A stretch of DNA of 64,000 bases from Aquimarina sp. ERC-38 (GCF_026222555.1 NZ_CP098511.1:1903501-1967500); one strand, 5' to 3'. Positions 37,158-47,769 are shown, counted from the first letter of the stretch. Program-made: numbers and translations. The notes: generated from the sequence alone by a model not told the origin.

Positions 37158-38123
37158 ATGAAATTATATACTCAAGTTCCGCTACAAGATCAAAATCCTA
37201 AAATATCCTATCATGATAATATGGTACTTCTGGGATCTTGTTTTGTAGAGAATATAGCAGAAAAACTATCCTATTTTAAATTCCGGCATATTTTAAATCC
37301 TTTTGGTATTTTATTTCATCCTAAGGCTATTGAAACTTTGCTTTGGATGGCTGTTAATAAAGAGCGGTATACAAAAGAGGACTTATTTCAGTATAACAAT
37401 TTATGGCATTCGTTTGATGCGCATTCTTCTTTAAGTCATGCCGAAGACTATAAAGTATTGAGTAATCTTAATACGGGTGCTTCTAATTTATTTTCTGCAC
37501 TACAAAATGCAAATTATATCTTTATCACCTTAGGAACAGCGTGGGTATATCAATTGAAATCTATTGACTTAATTGTCGCAAATTGCCATAAAATACCTGC
37601 ATCTGAATTTGAAAAGAAACTATTGTCGGTAAATGATCTGGTGAGTTCGCTTTACAATAGTATCGAATTGATCAGACAAGCAAATCCAACTTGTAATATT
37701 ATCTTTACAGTCTCTCCGGTAAGACACGTAAAAGATGGCGTTATAGAGAATAGTCGTAGTAAATCGCATTTGGTAACGGCTGTACACACAGTACTAGAAG
37801 AAGATAAAAATATCAATTATTTTCCTTCTTATGAAATCCTTATGGACGAATTGAGAGATTACCGGTTCTATAAACAAGATTTGCTACATCCCAATGAAAC
37901 GGCCATTCAGATTATATGGGAACGATTAGTAGCAACCTGGTTTTCTAAAGAAGTACAACATGAAATAAAAGAAGTTGATTCCATACAAAAAGGATTATTA
38001 CATCGTCCTTTCCATGAAGAAAGCGAACAACACCAAAAGTTCAAAACAGACCTGCAAAATAAGATAGCCAGCATTCAGCAAAAATTTCCGTTTATGAAAT
38101 TTGAGAATGAAATAGATAATTAA
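37158..38123 (+). CDS. GSCFA-domain protein
   Basis: The 321-residue protein starts with MVLLGSCFVENIAEKLSYFKF, containing the GSCF(A/V) motif that names the family, then NPFGILFHP, FITLGTAWVY and TVSPVRHVKDG, and later LLHPNETA. The family belongs to the SGNH/GDSL hydrolase-like folds and is common in Bacteroidota; its substrate is unknown. It directly follows alaS and is probably co-transcribed. It is convergent with the methyltransferase gene, and both stop codons share the TTAA at 38120-38123. Confidence 0.88.
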   Translation: MKLYTQVPLQDQNPKISYHDNMVLLGSCFVENIAEKLSYFKFRHILNPFGILFHPKAIETLLWMAVNKERYTKEDLFQYNNLWHSFDAHSSLSHAEDYKVLSNLNTGASNLFSALQNANYIFITLGTAWVYQLKSIDLIVANCHKIPASEFEKKLLSVNDLVSSLYNSIELIRQANPTCNIIFTVSPVRHVKDGVIENSRSKSHLVTAVHTVLEEDKNINYFPSYEILMDELRDYRFYKQDLLHPNETAIQIIWERLVATWFSKEVQHEIKEVDSIQKGLLHRPFHEESEQHQKFKTDLQNKIASIQQKFPFMKFENEIDN

Positions 38124-38950
38124 TCCCGGGATAAAAACATTTCTAATTCCAGTTTTTCCTTTGCTTTAAATTCAGTGTTATAAATAACTATTCCGGCCTT
38201 AAAAAAATCAATCGCACAAATAACATCCGGGTCTTCTTTTACTTTTTCCCAGGCCTGTTGCATATCAGGAGTCCAGTAAATATCGTCAAAAACGATTACC
38301 GCATTTCTGGCATAAAAAGGTTTTAACTGGTTAAAATAAGAAACTGTAGGTTCGTATTTGTGATTACCGTCAATAAATACAAAGTTGAGTTCAAGGTCTT
38401 CTATTTTTAAAACCTCCGGTAGCGTATCTTTAAAATCACCTTGTATTACCTCAGTTTCCACCGAAACATTTAGCTTCGAAAATTGTTCTCTTGCTATTTC
38501 GCACAATCGAGGAATTCCTTCTAAAGTAATAAACTGGTGATAAGGCCTATCCTCTATGGCAGTTAAATAATATTGCCCTGAAACTCCTAGATTGGTCCCT
38601 ATTTCAAGAACACAAGAGGCGTTCATTTCTTTAATTATCAAATGTAAAAATTGACACCATATCTTGGGAGAAGCTGCTTTTTCGCAAATTTCGCTTACAC
38701 TTGCCTTTTGGTCAGACCCAAAAAAATCATAACTTATAATTTCATCAGATTGTAACAAGCGATCCCGATATTCTTCAAGGATTTCAAATTGTGCTAATTC
38801 CTCATTCGTATATTCCTTATTTCTAACCCTTTTAAACACCCGTAGGATATTTCGGGTAGATGCATGGTGATGGTGTAATGCGTCCATGGATTTTTTTAAA
38901 CGCAAATTACTGGTAATTAGATGCTTTGCTTTTTTGATTTTTTTTACCAT
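38120..38950 (-). CDS. Class I SAM-dependent methyltransferase (O-methyltransferase-like)
   Basis: The 276-residue protein has a Methyltransf_24 core: motif I CVLEIGTNLGVSGQYYLTAI (about residue 135), then ITLEGIPRLCEIA, and NFVFIDGNHKYEPTVSYFNQLKPFYARNAVIVFDDIYW. This D-x-x-H pattern is typical of O-methyltransferases on small molecules or sugars. The N-terminal 100 residues are basic and helical. It stands alone on the minus strand, convergent with the GSCFA gene. The acceptor is unknown. Confidence 0.8.
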   Translation of the reverse strand: MVKKIKKAKHLITSNLRLKKSMDALHHHHASTRNILRVFKRVRNKEYTNEELAQFEILEEYRDRLLQSDEIISYDFFGSDQKASVSEICEKAASPKIWCQFLHLIIKEMNASCVLEIGTNLGVSGQYYLTAIEDRPYHQFITLEGIPRLCEIAREQFSKLNVSVETEVIQGDFKDTLPEVLKIEDLELNFVFIDGNHKYEPTVSYFNQLKPFYARNAVIVFDDIYWTPDMQQAWEKVKEDPDVICAIDFFKAGIVIYNTEFKAKEKLELEMFLSRD

Positions 38951-39023
38951 AATTCTTACAAAACTTGTGGTTTAGAGTAAGGTAAAAATAATGCATTCAT
39001 TATAAAGTAACTACATAAAGTAT

Positions 39024-40325
39024 TTAATTTTCCCTTAAAATCGGACGCATTAATTTTTCTAATTGCATTCCGCGCGAACCTTTTAATAATATTCCTTCAT
39101 GTTTTACCATCAATTTTTCAAATATAGGTCTTGCATTTTCCGTATTTTTTACTTTTACAGTAGATGATGTCTCTGGGGTAGTAGTAGAAAAGTGTTCTCC
39201 TATTAATAGAATAGTCGTAAATTCCTTTTTTTCTGCATAGGCTACAATTTCTTTATGTTCTGCCGTACTTTCTTCCCCTAATTCAAACATATCACCTAAT
39301 ACTACCAATTTCGTTTTAAAACTCATTCGTTCAAAATTATCAAGGGCAGCTTTCATGCTTGATGGATTCGCATTATATGCATCCAGTAGTATAGTTCGAT
39401 CATCTGTTTTAATTATTTGAGATCGATTGTTATTAGGAATGTAATTTTCTATCCCTTCTTTAATTTTTTCCGGACTTACTTTAAAATAAGTGCCTATTGC
39501 TATTGCACACGCAATATTAGTTATATTGTAATCACCGACTAATTGGGTTTTAATATTTTGATCCTGAAAAGAAATTCCAACGTATTCTGAATCACTATTG
39601 CTTTTCACTTTTACGTCTGCGTCTACACTTTGTGTTGTAAAACTAAATTTCCTGATATTTTCTGTTTTCTTTAAAAGCTTTTTATCATCAGTATTTATAA
39701 ATACCAGTTTTTTATTTGAACGTAGGTATTGGTACAATTCGGTTTTTCCTTTTAAAACTCCTTCAATACCACCAAAACCTTCTAAATGTGCTTTTCCAAT
39801 ATTGGTAATATAACCGTAATCAGGTTGAGCAATACTACATAAAAATTCAATTTCCTTCTGATGATTGGCTCCCATTTCCACAATTCCTATTTCGGTATTG
39901 CGATCCATGGATAATAAAGTAAGAGGTACTCCGATATGGTTATTAAGATTTCCCTTAGTAGCTACCACCTGGTAAGACTGAGATAACACAGCAGCAATTA
40001 ATTCTTTAGTAGTTGTCTTTCCGTTACTTCCGGTAAGGGCAATAATAGGTAGGTCTAGATAGGATCGGTGATAAGTAGCTAAGTTTTGAAGTGTTTGTAA
40101 TGTGTTTTCTACTAATATATATCGATAATCATGTTCATCATAAAATTGAGAATCATCAACAATAGCGTAGCTTGCACCACGCTCGATAGCTTTAGACGCG
40201 TAAGTATTACCATTAAAATTATCACCACTTAAAGCAAAAAATAAGTTGCCTTGCTGTAAGGTTCGGGTATCTGTATTAATCCCGGTACTGGTTAAAAACA
40301 GCTGATGAATTTCAGAAATGTCCAT
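39024..40325 (-). CDS. murF: UDP-N-acetylmuramoyl-tripeptide--D-alanyl-D-alanine ligase
   Basis: The 433-residue protein has the three-domain Mur ligase fold: an N-terminal substrate domain (INTDTRTLQQGNLFFALSGDNFNGNTYA), the ATPase domain with TGSNGKTTTKELIAAVL (about 98-114) and VEMGANHQKEI, and a C-terminal domain with LLDAYNANPSSMKAAL. These are MurF signatures, not MurC/D/E. It adds D-Ala-D-Ala to UDP-MurNAc-tripeptide in the cytoplasm. Upstream on the same strand, 314 bp away, is gldJ, a neighbourhood found in many flavobacteria. Confidence 0.96.
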   Translation of the reverse strand: MDISEIHQLFLTSTGINTDTRTLQQGNLFFALSGDNFNGNTYASKAIERGASYAIVDDSQFYDEHDYRYILVENTLQTLQNLATYHRSYLDLPIIALTGSNGKTTTKELIAAVLSQSYQVVATKGNLNNHIGVPLTLLSMDRNTEIGIVEMGANHQKEIEFLCSIAQPDYGYITNIGKAHLEGFGGIEGVLKGKTELYQYLRSNKKLVFINTDDKKLLKKTENIRKFSFTTQSVDADVKVKSNSDSEYVGISFQDQNIKTQLVGDYNITNIACAIAIGTYFKVSPEKIKEGIENYIPNNNRSQIIKTDDRTILLDAYNANPSSMKAALDNFERMSFKTKLVVLGDMFELGEESTAEHKEIVAYAEKKEFTTILLIGEHFSTTTPETSSTVKVKNTENARPIFEKLMVKHEGILLKGSRGMQLEKLMRPILREN

Positions 40326-40639
40326 ATGTAAATAGCGTTCAGAATAACAAGAAATATACTAATTTCCTTTGGGGATACGATAAATTTCATCGTTTAACTA
40401 AAAAAACTTTTACTTCCCCTCTTTCTGAAGTGAGAATGGAATGGGGTGCCTATTAAATATGTAAACCTGTCACTGAGCATTCTCTGATAAATAAAAAATT
40501 CAAAAAGTTGAGTTTGTTGGAACCCCTGCACAATCATAAAGTAACCAACCATTTCAATATCAGTAAATGCAGGATAAAAGTAAACCTTACTGTTTCCAGC
40601 AAGGTTTAGTAAACGAATTTTTATATATTTTCCTAGCGA
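40326..40639. other. Intergenic region, 314 bp, between gldJ and murF
   Basis: It holds the downstream end of gldJ and the upstream region of murF. A hairpin at 40581-40608 is the only structure seen; no gene and no clear -7 box for murF were found. Confidence 0.5.
40581..40608 (-). terminator. Possible gldJ terminator
   Basis: TAAACCTT (40581-40588) and AAGGTTTA (40601-40608) form an 8-bp perfect stem 32 bp beyond the gldJ stop. On the minus strand it is followed by ACTTTTATCC, a short T-run only. Confidence 0.45.
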
Positions 40640-42313
40640 CTATTTAGGTTTAATATGCTTAGGTGTTTTCTTGTTTTTAGCTTTTTCACCCACTCGCGAC
40701 ATTGCATTTCTAAATCCGATAAAATCAGTTGCCATATCCTGCGGGAAGAATCTTCTTTGTGCCGGGTCTAGCCAATATGCACGATCTTTCCAGGAACCTC
40801 CTTTATACACTCGTACTTCATCACTAACGATCGTAGTACGAGTACTGGATTCGTCGTACTGTCTTTTCATTTTAGAAGGGTTATCTTCGTCAGGTCCTAC
40901 GCTATGACGTGGAGAATTGTACATTTGACGATTAGGCAAGGTTTCATCCTGAAAACCTTCGTAGTACCTGGAAGAACTTTTATCTCCATCTCTAAAATTT
41001 CTGTTTTCGCTCTGAGTAAAGTTAGTCCTTAAGTAGGTTTCATTTTCATCAATCGGTATTTGTAAAATTCCTCCTGGTAAGACCCGAGCAACGATTTTAC
41101 CATTACTTAAAGTATCGTAAACAATAGAATCCGTAGTTACGATCTTCACCGTTCCATCAGGGTTGATAGCATTTTTAGTATATATATTACCTCTGTAGTA
41201 ATTGAAGTCATTGTACTCATCATCTACAATAGGTCTGTATACATCTGCAACCCACTCTGCTACGTTACCAGCCATATCATATAAACCATAATCGTTAGGT
41301 TCATACGACTTTACCGGTGCGGTAATATCAGCTCCATCATCACTCCATCCGGCAATTCCACCGTAATCTCCATCACTTTGTTTGAAGTTAGCTAATTGAT
41401 CACCACGGGTTCTTCTTTTTCCGGAACGGGTATACATACCATCCCAAGGATATTTTTTTCTACCTCTATAGATATTATAACTTCTTAATTCAACTAATCC
41501 CAGGGCAGCATACTCCCATTCTACTTCAGTTGGAAGTCGGTATTGTGGTAAAAGCAAACCGTCTTTTCTTTGGATATATAACCCGGTAGAATCATTATTT
41601 TTTTCATAACGTTGTGAAGCTCGTCCTCCTCGGGTAGCTTCATCGTTACCACCATAAGTTTGATTAGGTGCATTTAAATATGTGTCCGTATCAAATGTAC
41701 TTTCTGCGGATACATCTTCGAGTGGAGCACCTTCTCTAATAATTCCTTGTTCTTCCAGTATTTTTTCATTTACCCGGTTTGTTCTCCAGTTACTAAATTC
41801 AACTGCCTGAATCCAGTTAACTCCAACTACAGGGTAATTTGCATAAGCCGGATGACGTAAATAGTTATTGGTCATCATCTCATTAAAACCTAAACGATTT
41901 CTCCAAACCAGGGTATCCGGTAAAGATCCCTGATAAATGTTTTTATACTTAGGTTCTGTAGGAGGGTAAACACTTTTTAACCAATCCAGATATTCAAGGT
42001 ACATAATATTAGTAACCTCTGTTTCATCCATATAAAAGGACTGAACGTGTTGTTGGCTTGGCGTATTATTCCAGTCGTGCATCACATCATCCTGAACACG
42101 GCCCATCGTAAAAGTACCACCTTCTACAAAAACAAGACCCGGACCGGTCTCTTGTTCCTTGTATTCTGTATTTACTTGAAAACCGCCTTCTTTAGAATTG
42201 TACTTCCAACCGGTTGCTCTGGAACTGTCACCGTAATCATTTTTACTACAGCTGACTAAGAAAACACCAACGGTAAGAACCATTAGCGAGTTAAAAACTA
42301 ACGAGTTTTTCAT
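40640..42313 (-). CDS. gldJ: Gliding-motility lipoprotein GldJ
   Basis: The 557-residue protein has a lipoprotein signal (MVLTVGVFLVSCSKND) and a formylglycine-generating-enzyme-like (SUMF1) fold: FVEGGTFTMGRVQDD, FYMDETEVTNIMYLEYLDW, YRLPTEVEWEYAALG, YDMAGNVAEWVADVY, RVYKGGSWKDRAYWLDPAQRRF. Size and sequence agree with GldJ of Flavobacterium johnsoniae (about 561 residues). GldJ sits in the outer membrane facing the periplasm, forms ring structures with GldK/GldN, and stabilises GldK; its last residues are needed for gliding. It is divergent from porU. Confidence 0.95.
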   Translation of the reverse strand: MKNSLVFNSLMVLTVGVFLVSCSKNDYGDSSRATGWKYNSKEGGFQVNTEYKEQETGPGLVFVEGGTFTMGRVQDDVMHDWNNTPSQQHVQSFYMDETEVTNIMYLEYLDWLKSVYPPTEPKYKNIYQGSLPDTLVWRNRLGFNEMMTNNYLRHPAYANYPVVGVNWIQAVEFSNWRTNRVNEKILEEQGIIREGAPLEDVSAESTFDTDTYLNAPNQTYGGNDEATRGGRASQRYEKNNDSTGLYIQRKDGLLLPQYRLPTEVEWEYAALGLVELRSYNIYRGRKKYPWDGMYTRSGKRRTRGDQLANFKQSDGDYGGIAGWSDDGADITAPVKSYEPNDYGLYDMAGNVAEWVADVYRPIVDDEYNDFNYYRGNIYTKNAINPDGTVKIVTTDSIVYDTLSNGKIVARVLPGGILQIPIDENETYLRTNFTQSENRNFRDGDKSSSRYYEGFQDETLPNRQMYNSPRHSVGPDEDNPSKMKRQYDESSTRTTIVSDEVRVYKGGSWKDRAYWLDPAQRRFFPQDMATDFIGFRNAMSRVGEKAKNKKTPKHIKPK

Positions 42314-42466
42314 AATTTTAAGTTCGTTAAAGTAGACTTTAGGGTTCGCAATATACTAATAAACGTTAAATTTACCCTAACATTTTTTAAAATTTATCAA
42401 ATATCATATTTTTCTATTTAACAATATCTGACTTTTGGTAGAACGTTCTATATTCCCGTTTATTAT

Positions 42467-42474
42467 TATTTTTG
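42467..42474 (+). promoter_or_regulatory. Predicted -7 box of porU
   Basis: TATTTTTG, an exact TAnnTTTG match, 54 bp upstream of the porU ATG at 42529. No good -33 TTG was found. Confidence 0.4.
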
Positions 42475-42528
42475 AAGAAATTCTAATATTTAGTAAGCAC
42501 TAAACTGCAGATGAAATCGTTATAGATT

Positions 42529-45500
42529 ATGATGAAAAAGATACTCCTCTTACTAATACTGGGTCATTTCGCACAGGCTTTTGGCCAGACAACAAAAAAA
42601 ATTGCCATCACCTGGAAAGAAATTTTTTATGAAACGACTACGGCAAATTTCAAATTCCCTGCTTTTGATCGACAATTTTTAGAGTACCAGGACCCTGGGG
42701 TCATTTATTATGTAAATCAATGGAAAACTCCTGGATCCATAGATGCAAACACTGCAAAAATTAGTAATGTTTCCTTTGAACCTATTAGTAAAGAGCAATT
42801 AAAAAATCTTACTATAAGCGACATTCCGGAGCAAATTGATTTTAAAGTATCTTCCATAAACTTTAATGGAAGTCCGGGGATTCATCTGAAGTTAAAACCT
42901 TTTGTAAGGAAAGGAAGCCAATATCAGAAGATCACCAGTTTTGACCTTTCTTATGCTAATGGAGTATCTACAAAAAACTTCCGTAGAAAAATGGGGTTGA
43001 CTTCTTCGGTGCTGGCAAATGGAGACTGGTTTAAATTTCAGGTAGGAGAAACAGGCGTTTACAAAATTTCTGCATCTTTCTTAGAAAGTATGGGTATTGA
43101 TCTATCAAATGTTAACCCAAATACGTTAAAAATTTATGGTAACGGTGGTGCTATGTTGCCCTTACGTAATATGGACAATACCCAATTTGGCTTAAGAGAA
43201 AATGCCATACAAATAATAGGGGGAGAGGATGGGATTTTATCCGGTGATGACCATATTTTATTCTATGGAGAAGGAACTATGGGGTTTAATCAGGAAAATA
43301 TGACTCATTTAAATCTATATGATGACCGGTCATTTTACTATATTACTTACGGAGGCAATCCGGGTAAACGTATAGCTGCTTATGTGGAACCTACGGGAGC
43401 CGCAACTACACAAATAAATCAGTTCACCGAAAATCAATTCGTGGAAAAAGACGAGGTGAACCTAGGTTCTTTAGGAAGACGTTGGTTCGGAGATAATTTT
43501 GATATTGAGAACACCAAAAATTACAGTTTTAATTTTCCCAACCTGGTAACTTCTGAACCGGTAGAAATAAGTGTACAGGCAGCTGCTTCCGCAGAGTCTT
43601 CTACTTCTATGGATATTAATGTCAACGGAACCAATCTTCAAACCATAACCTTCGGAACTACCGGGAGTTTAACGGTTGCTAGTGGTTCCGGGACTACTTC
43701 TACATTCAATGCTTCCTCAGATAATATCAACGTACAATTAACCTATAATAATGGACAAAACCCCCGGGCACAGGGATATCTGGATTATATCAGTATTACA
43801 GCAACAAGGGCATTAAGAGGAACCGGATCTCAATTTCAGTTTTCTAATCAGGATAATGCTTTACAAACAGGTATTGCTGCTTACCAGATTACTAATGCTT
43901 CTTCTATCACCCAGGTTTGGGATGTATCGAATCCGACCAATATAACCAGATTGACCAATACCTCCGGAACCCTAACTTTTAAAAGTAGGTTGGGAGATCA
44001 AAATAAGAAATTTGTAGCCTTAACTGCTACGGATTTTTTGGATCCGATTCAGGATTCTGAACCTAAAGTAGATAATCAAAATATTAAAGGAACTATTTTT
44101 CTAAACCAACAACAACAATTTCAGGATGTAGACTACTTAATTATTGCAAGAAAAGAATATCTTTCTTCGGCAAACCGACTCGCAGAACATCATAGGAGCC
44201 GTAACGGATTTAATGTAAAAATTCTAACCTTAGCTGATATTTATACAGAATTTTCCAGTGGAAAACAAGATATTGTGGCTATTAGAAATGTAATAAAATA
44301 TGTATATGATAATGCCTCTGAGGAGAGTAAAAGATTAAAATACCTCGCATTACTAGGAGACGCCTCGGTAGACTATAAAGATAGATTGCCAGATAATACA
44401 AATGTAGTTCCAATCTTTCATTCTCTACGTAGCTTCTCAACCTTATCTTCATTTGCTTCAGATGATTTCTTTGGATTTATGGACCCGGAAGAAGGTCTGG
44501 TGCAAGGTAGTGATAAGCTGGATATTGCCGTAGGGAGAATTCTGGCAGGTTCCCCACAACAAGCTGAAAGAATGGTTGATAAGATCGTAAATTATAACAG
44601 CAAACCTTCTTTTGGAAGATGGCGAAATTCAATTTTATTAGTAGCTGATGATGTAGATGTGGATTGGGAGGAAGCCATACAGCTTAATCTGAACGATTTG
44701 GGGGATCGCCTTTTTGAAAGCAAACCCTTTTTTAATATTGAAAAAGTATATGCTGATGCCTTTAGGCAACAATCTTCTTCTTCAGGTTTTAGGTATCCTA
44801 AAGTAACCGAAGCGATAAACACCAATATTGAAAAAGGTGCCTTGCTAATTAATTATTTTGGTCATGGAGGTGAAGATGGTTTAGCCAAAGAATTTATTTA
44901 TACAAAATCTGATGTTCAAAATTTAACGAATCAAAATCGGTATCCTTTATTTATTACGGTTACCTGTGAATATACTAAATTTGACAACCCTCTACGGGCA
45001 ACGGCAGGAGAGTTGTTATACAATAATCCCGAAGGAGGAGCGATCAGCCTTATTACTACAACCAGAAGTATTGACGTTAGAACAGGTATTCGTTTTAATA
45101 ACCAGATCACTGAATTTCTTTTTCCGGAAGGAGATAATTACCCCTCGGTGGCAGAAGCCGTACGCCTTACCAAAAATGAATCTTCAAGTAATGATATTCG
45201 AGTTGTATTTTATATTGGTGATCCCGCTTTAAAATTAGCCATTCCGGAACCTAACGTTCGCTTAACCCAAATTAACGGTACTCCGATTGGCAATGATACC
45301 ATCCCTTTACAAGCTTTGGGACGCGTGAAAATAGCAGGAGAAGTGGTTTCAAATACCGGACAGGTTTTGACAGATTATAACGGTGTTCTATCGTCGGCTA
45401 TTTATGATAAAAATATTGAACGCAATACGCTAGCAAATGATAATACCCGTGATAGTGGTGGTGAAATTATAAAACTGGATTTTACAACCTTGGGTGAAAT

Positions 45501-46353
45501 TATCTTTAGAGGAAAGGCTTCGGTTACCTCGGGTCAGTTTGAATTTGATTTTGTGGTACCCAAAGATATCAATATATCCGAAGGAAACGGACGGATTAGT
45601 TTTTATGCGGAAGAAGCAGAGGTTGCTCAAGATAGAACAGGGGCTAGTAATAATATTGTAATAGGTGGTATTAACGAAAACGCCCCCGAAGATAACCAGG
45701 GGCCGGAGATACAACTATTTATGAATGATGAAAATTTTGTATCCGGTGGCGTAACGGATCGTTCTCCCATACTTATCGGAAAACTACAGGATGAAAACGG
45801 AATCAATACAGCCAGTGGGATCGGACATGATTTATCTGCTATTTTAGATGATGACGAATCTAACCCGATTATCCTAAATGATTTTTATGAAACCGAATTG
45901 GATGATTTTACCCGTGGGGTGGTAAATTTTAAACTTAGGAATTTGGAGCCGGGCTTACATACGCTTCGTTTAAAAGGTTGGGATGTTTACAATAATGCCG
46001 GCACACAGGAAATTCAATTTATCGTAGCCGAAGATTCCGGTTTAGCTTTAGATAACGTTCTTAACTATCCGAATCCTTTTATCAGCAATACTCAGTTTTG
46101 GTTTGAACACTCAAGTAGTATTTCAGATGTATTAGAAGTTCAGGTTCAGGTATTTACTGTATCGGGAAAGGTAGTGTGGACAACCAATCAAACCCTGTCC
46201 GGAAAGACCAGTTATAAAGAAGAAATACAGTGGGATGGACGGGATGACTTTGGCGACAGAATAGGAAAAGGTGTCTATGTATATAAGATATCCGTAAAAT
46301 CTACGTTAACTAATGAACGGGTAGAAGAATTTGAAAAACTCGTAATACTTTAA
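42529..46353 (+). CDS. porU: Type IX secretion system sortase PorU
   Basis: The 1274-residue protein has a signal peptide (MMKKILLLLILGHFAQAFGQ), a long N-terminal beta region, and a C25 gingipain-like domain (about 530-900) with LKYLALLGDASVDYK, the catalytic His in INYFGHGGEDG (about 780) and the catalytic Cys in FITVTCEYTKFD (about 815). The C-terminus reads LNYPNPFISNTQFWFEH and ends as a T9SS-type beta-sandwich with GKGVYVYKISV. PorU removes the C-terminal signal of secreted proteins and attaches them to lipopolysaccharide at the cell surface. It is followed 40 bp later by porV, its partner. Confidence 0.97.
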   Translation: MMKKILLLLILGHFAQAFGQTTKKIAITWKEIFYETTTANFKFPAFDRQFLEYQDPGVIYYVNQWKTPGSIDANTAKISNVSFEPISKEQLKNLTISDIPEQIDFKVSSINFNGSPGIHLKLKPFVRKGSQYQKITSFDLSYANGVSTKNFRRKMGLTSSVLANGDWFKFQVGETGVYKISASFLESMGIDLSNVNPNTLKIYGNGGAMLPLRNMDNTQFGLRENAIQIIGGEDGILSGDDHILFYGEGTMGFNQENMTHLNLYDDRSFYYITYGGNPGKRIAAYVEPTGAATTQINQFTENQFVEKDEVNLGSLGRRWFGDNFDIENTKNYSFNFPNLVTSEPVEISVQAAASAESSTSMDINVNGTNLQTITFGTTGSLTVASGSGTTSTFNASSDNINVQLTYNNGQNPRAQGYLDYISITATRALRGTGSQFQFSNQDNALQTGIAAYQITNASSITQVWDVSNPTNITRLTNTSGTLTFKSRLGDQNKKFVALTATDFLDPIQDSEPKVDNQNIKGTIFLNQQQQFQDVDYLIIARKEYLSSANRLAEHHRSRNGFNVKILTLADIYTEFSSGKQDIVAIRNVIKYVYDNASEESKRLKYLALLGDASVDYKDRLPDNTNVVPIFHSLRSFSTLSSFASDDFFGFMDPEEGLVQGSDKLDIAVGRILAGSPQQAERMVDKIVNYNSKPSFGRWRNSILLVADDVDVDWEEAIQLNLNDLGDRLFESKPFFNIEKVYADAFRQQSSSSGFRYPKVTEAINTNIEKGALLINYFGHGGEDGLAKEFIYTKSDVQNLTNQNRYPLFITVTCEYTKFDNPLRATAGELLYNNPEGGAISLITTTRSIDVRTGIRFNNQITEFLFPEGDNYPSVAEAVRLTKNESSSNDIRVVFYIGDPALKLAIPEPNVRLTQINGTPIGNDTIPLQALGRVKIAGEVVSNTGQVLTDYNGVLSSAIYDKNIERNTLANDNTRDSGGEIIKLDFTTLGEIIFRGKASVTSGQFEFDFVVPKDINISEGNGRISFYAEEAEVAQDRTGASNNIVIGGINENAPEDNQGPEIQLFMNDENFVSGGVTDRSPILIGKLQDENGINTASGIGHDLSAILDDDESNPIILNDFYETELDDFTRGVVNFKLRNLEPGLHTLRLKGWDVYNNAGTQEIQFIVAEDSGLALDNVLNYPNPFISNTQFWFEHSSSISDVLEVQVQVFTVSGKVVWTTNQTLSGKTSYKEEIQWDGRDDFGDRIGKGVYVYKISVKSTLTNERVEEFEKLVIL

Positions 46354-46393
46354 ACGCTAAATTACTTTATATTTATCAAAATTTAATTTTCTT

Positions 46394-47572
46394 ATGAAAA
46401 AGTTTATAATCTTCGGATTAATCTGCTTTACGTTTTTCAATGGTAGGGCACAGGGAGAAGGTAACAGACCTACCAGAGCAATTACAACTGCAGTCCCTTT
46501 TTTATTAATTGCAGCAGACGCAAGAGCAGCGGGTCTGGCAGATCAGGGAGTAGCTACTTCATCAGATGCTTTTTCTCAACAATGGAATCCGGCAAAATAT
46601 GCTTTTTCAGAAATGCAACAAGGGGTAGGGGTGAATTATTCACCGTACTTAAGTAGCCTTGTGAATGATATAGGATTAGGTAATTTAACCTATTACAATC
46701 GTTTTGATGAGAGAATGGCAATTGCAGCAAGCTTAAAATATTTTAGTTTAGGAGAAATCGTTTTCAGGGAAAATGCAAATGATTTGGGGATTACTCAGCA
46801 ACCAAATGAACTTACCTTTGATGTGTCCTATGCATTACAGTTATCTGAAACCTTTTCGATGGCCGTAGCCGGTCGTTATTTACGTTCGGACCTTCAATTA
46901 GATCGGGTTTCCGAAGCAGAAGCCGCAAGCGGATTTGGAGTAGATGTTGCCTCTTTCTATCGAGGTCCCGAAATTGCAATGAATTCTTTTAACGGTCGTT
47001 TAAGAGCAGGTGCGGTTATTTCTAATATCGGACCAAAACTTAAGTATGACGATGCCGGACAAGAAAGTTTTATTCCTACCACTATTAGATTAGGTGCAGG
47101 TTTTGATTTTATCCTGGATGAATATAACAGAATTACCCCTTCCATAGAATTTGCTAAATTGTTAGTGCCAACGCCTATTGAACCTACAGATAGCGATGGT
47201 AATGGTGAAATAGATCGTAACGAACAAATAGCCGCACAGAATGAGTATGAAGATATTAGTTCGTTCGGAGCCATATTTTCTTCCTGGGGAGATGCTCCCG
47301 ATGGATTTAGTGAGGAATTGCAAGAATTTACCTGGTCATTAGGGGCAGAATATATGTATCGAGATGTTTTTGCTTTTAGGGCAGGATATTTTAATGAAGC
47401 CGAAGAAAAGGGGGCACGTAAGTTTATTTCTCTGGGTGCCGGGTTTAAGTATACTATAGTGAATATTGATCTATCCTACTTGTTTAATGCAGGTAGTACG
47501 AATAACCCATTAGAAGGTACGCTACGATTCGGACTTTCCTTTAATTTTGGAGAGCAGTACTACGATAGATAA
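46394..47572 (+). CDS. porV: Type IX secretion outer-membrane protein PorV
   Basis: The 392-residue protein has a signal peptide ending in NGRAQG, then the PorV motif TAVPFLLIAADARAAGLADQGVATSSDAFSQQWNPAKYAF, and alternating amphipathic strands up to the final GTLRFGLSFNFGEQYYDR, as expected for a FadL-like outer-membrane beta-barrel. A stretch DSDGNGEIDRNEQ looks like a calcium-binding loop. PorV carries substrates from the Sov translocon to PorU. It is in an operon with porU and is followed by a strong terminator. Confidence 0.96.
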   Translation: MKKFIIFGLICFTFFNGRAQGEGNRPTRAITTAVPFLLIAADARAAGLADQGVATSSDAFSQQWNPAKYAFSEMQQGVGVNYSPYLSSLVNDIGLGNLTYYNRFDERMAIAASLKYFSLGEIVFRENANDLGITQQPNELTFDVSYALQLSETFSMAVAGRYLRSDLQLDRVSEAEAASGFGVDVASFYRGPEIAMNSFNGRLRAGAVISNIGPKLKYDDAGQESFIPTTIRLGAGFDFILDEYNRITPSIEFAKLLVPTPIEPTDSDGNGEIDRNEQIAAQNEYEDISSFGAIFSSWGDAPDGFSEELQEFTWSLGAEYMYRDVFAFRAGYFNEAEEKGARKFISLGAGFKYTIVNIDLSYLFNAGSTNNPLEGTLRFGLSFNFGEQYYDR

Positions 47573-47623
47573 TATATATCTAAATAGTGCAATAGCTAAA
47601 AAACTATTTCTATATAAAGATAA

Positions 47624-47658
47624 AAGACCCCAAAGGTTTCTAAAACCTTTGGGGTCTT
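47624..47658 (+). terminator. Strong hairpin terminator after porV
   Basis: AAGACCCCAAAGGTTT (47624-47639) and AAACCTTTGGGGTCTT (47643-47658) form a perfect 16-bp stem with a three-base loop. Flanking A- and T-rich ends allow it to work in both directions. It lies 52 bp after the porV stop. Confidence 0.88.
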
Positions 47659-47769
47659 AATAGTTCCTGGTTACTATCAATATGGCTATAGTTATATTGC
47701 AATATTAAATAGCATAGAAGATCTATGTTATTTGATGTTAATTTGGCGATAAACTTTACTTTTACAAAC

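Noticed and set aside
42529..46353. PorU as a secreted gingipain-like protease
   Set aside because: The neighbouring porV and gldJ genes, the length and the C-terminal sequence fit the secretion-system sortase PorU better than a secreted protease.
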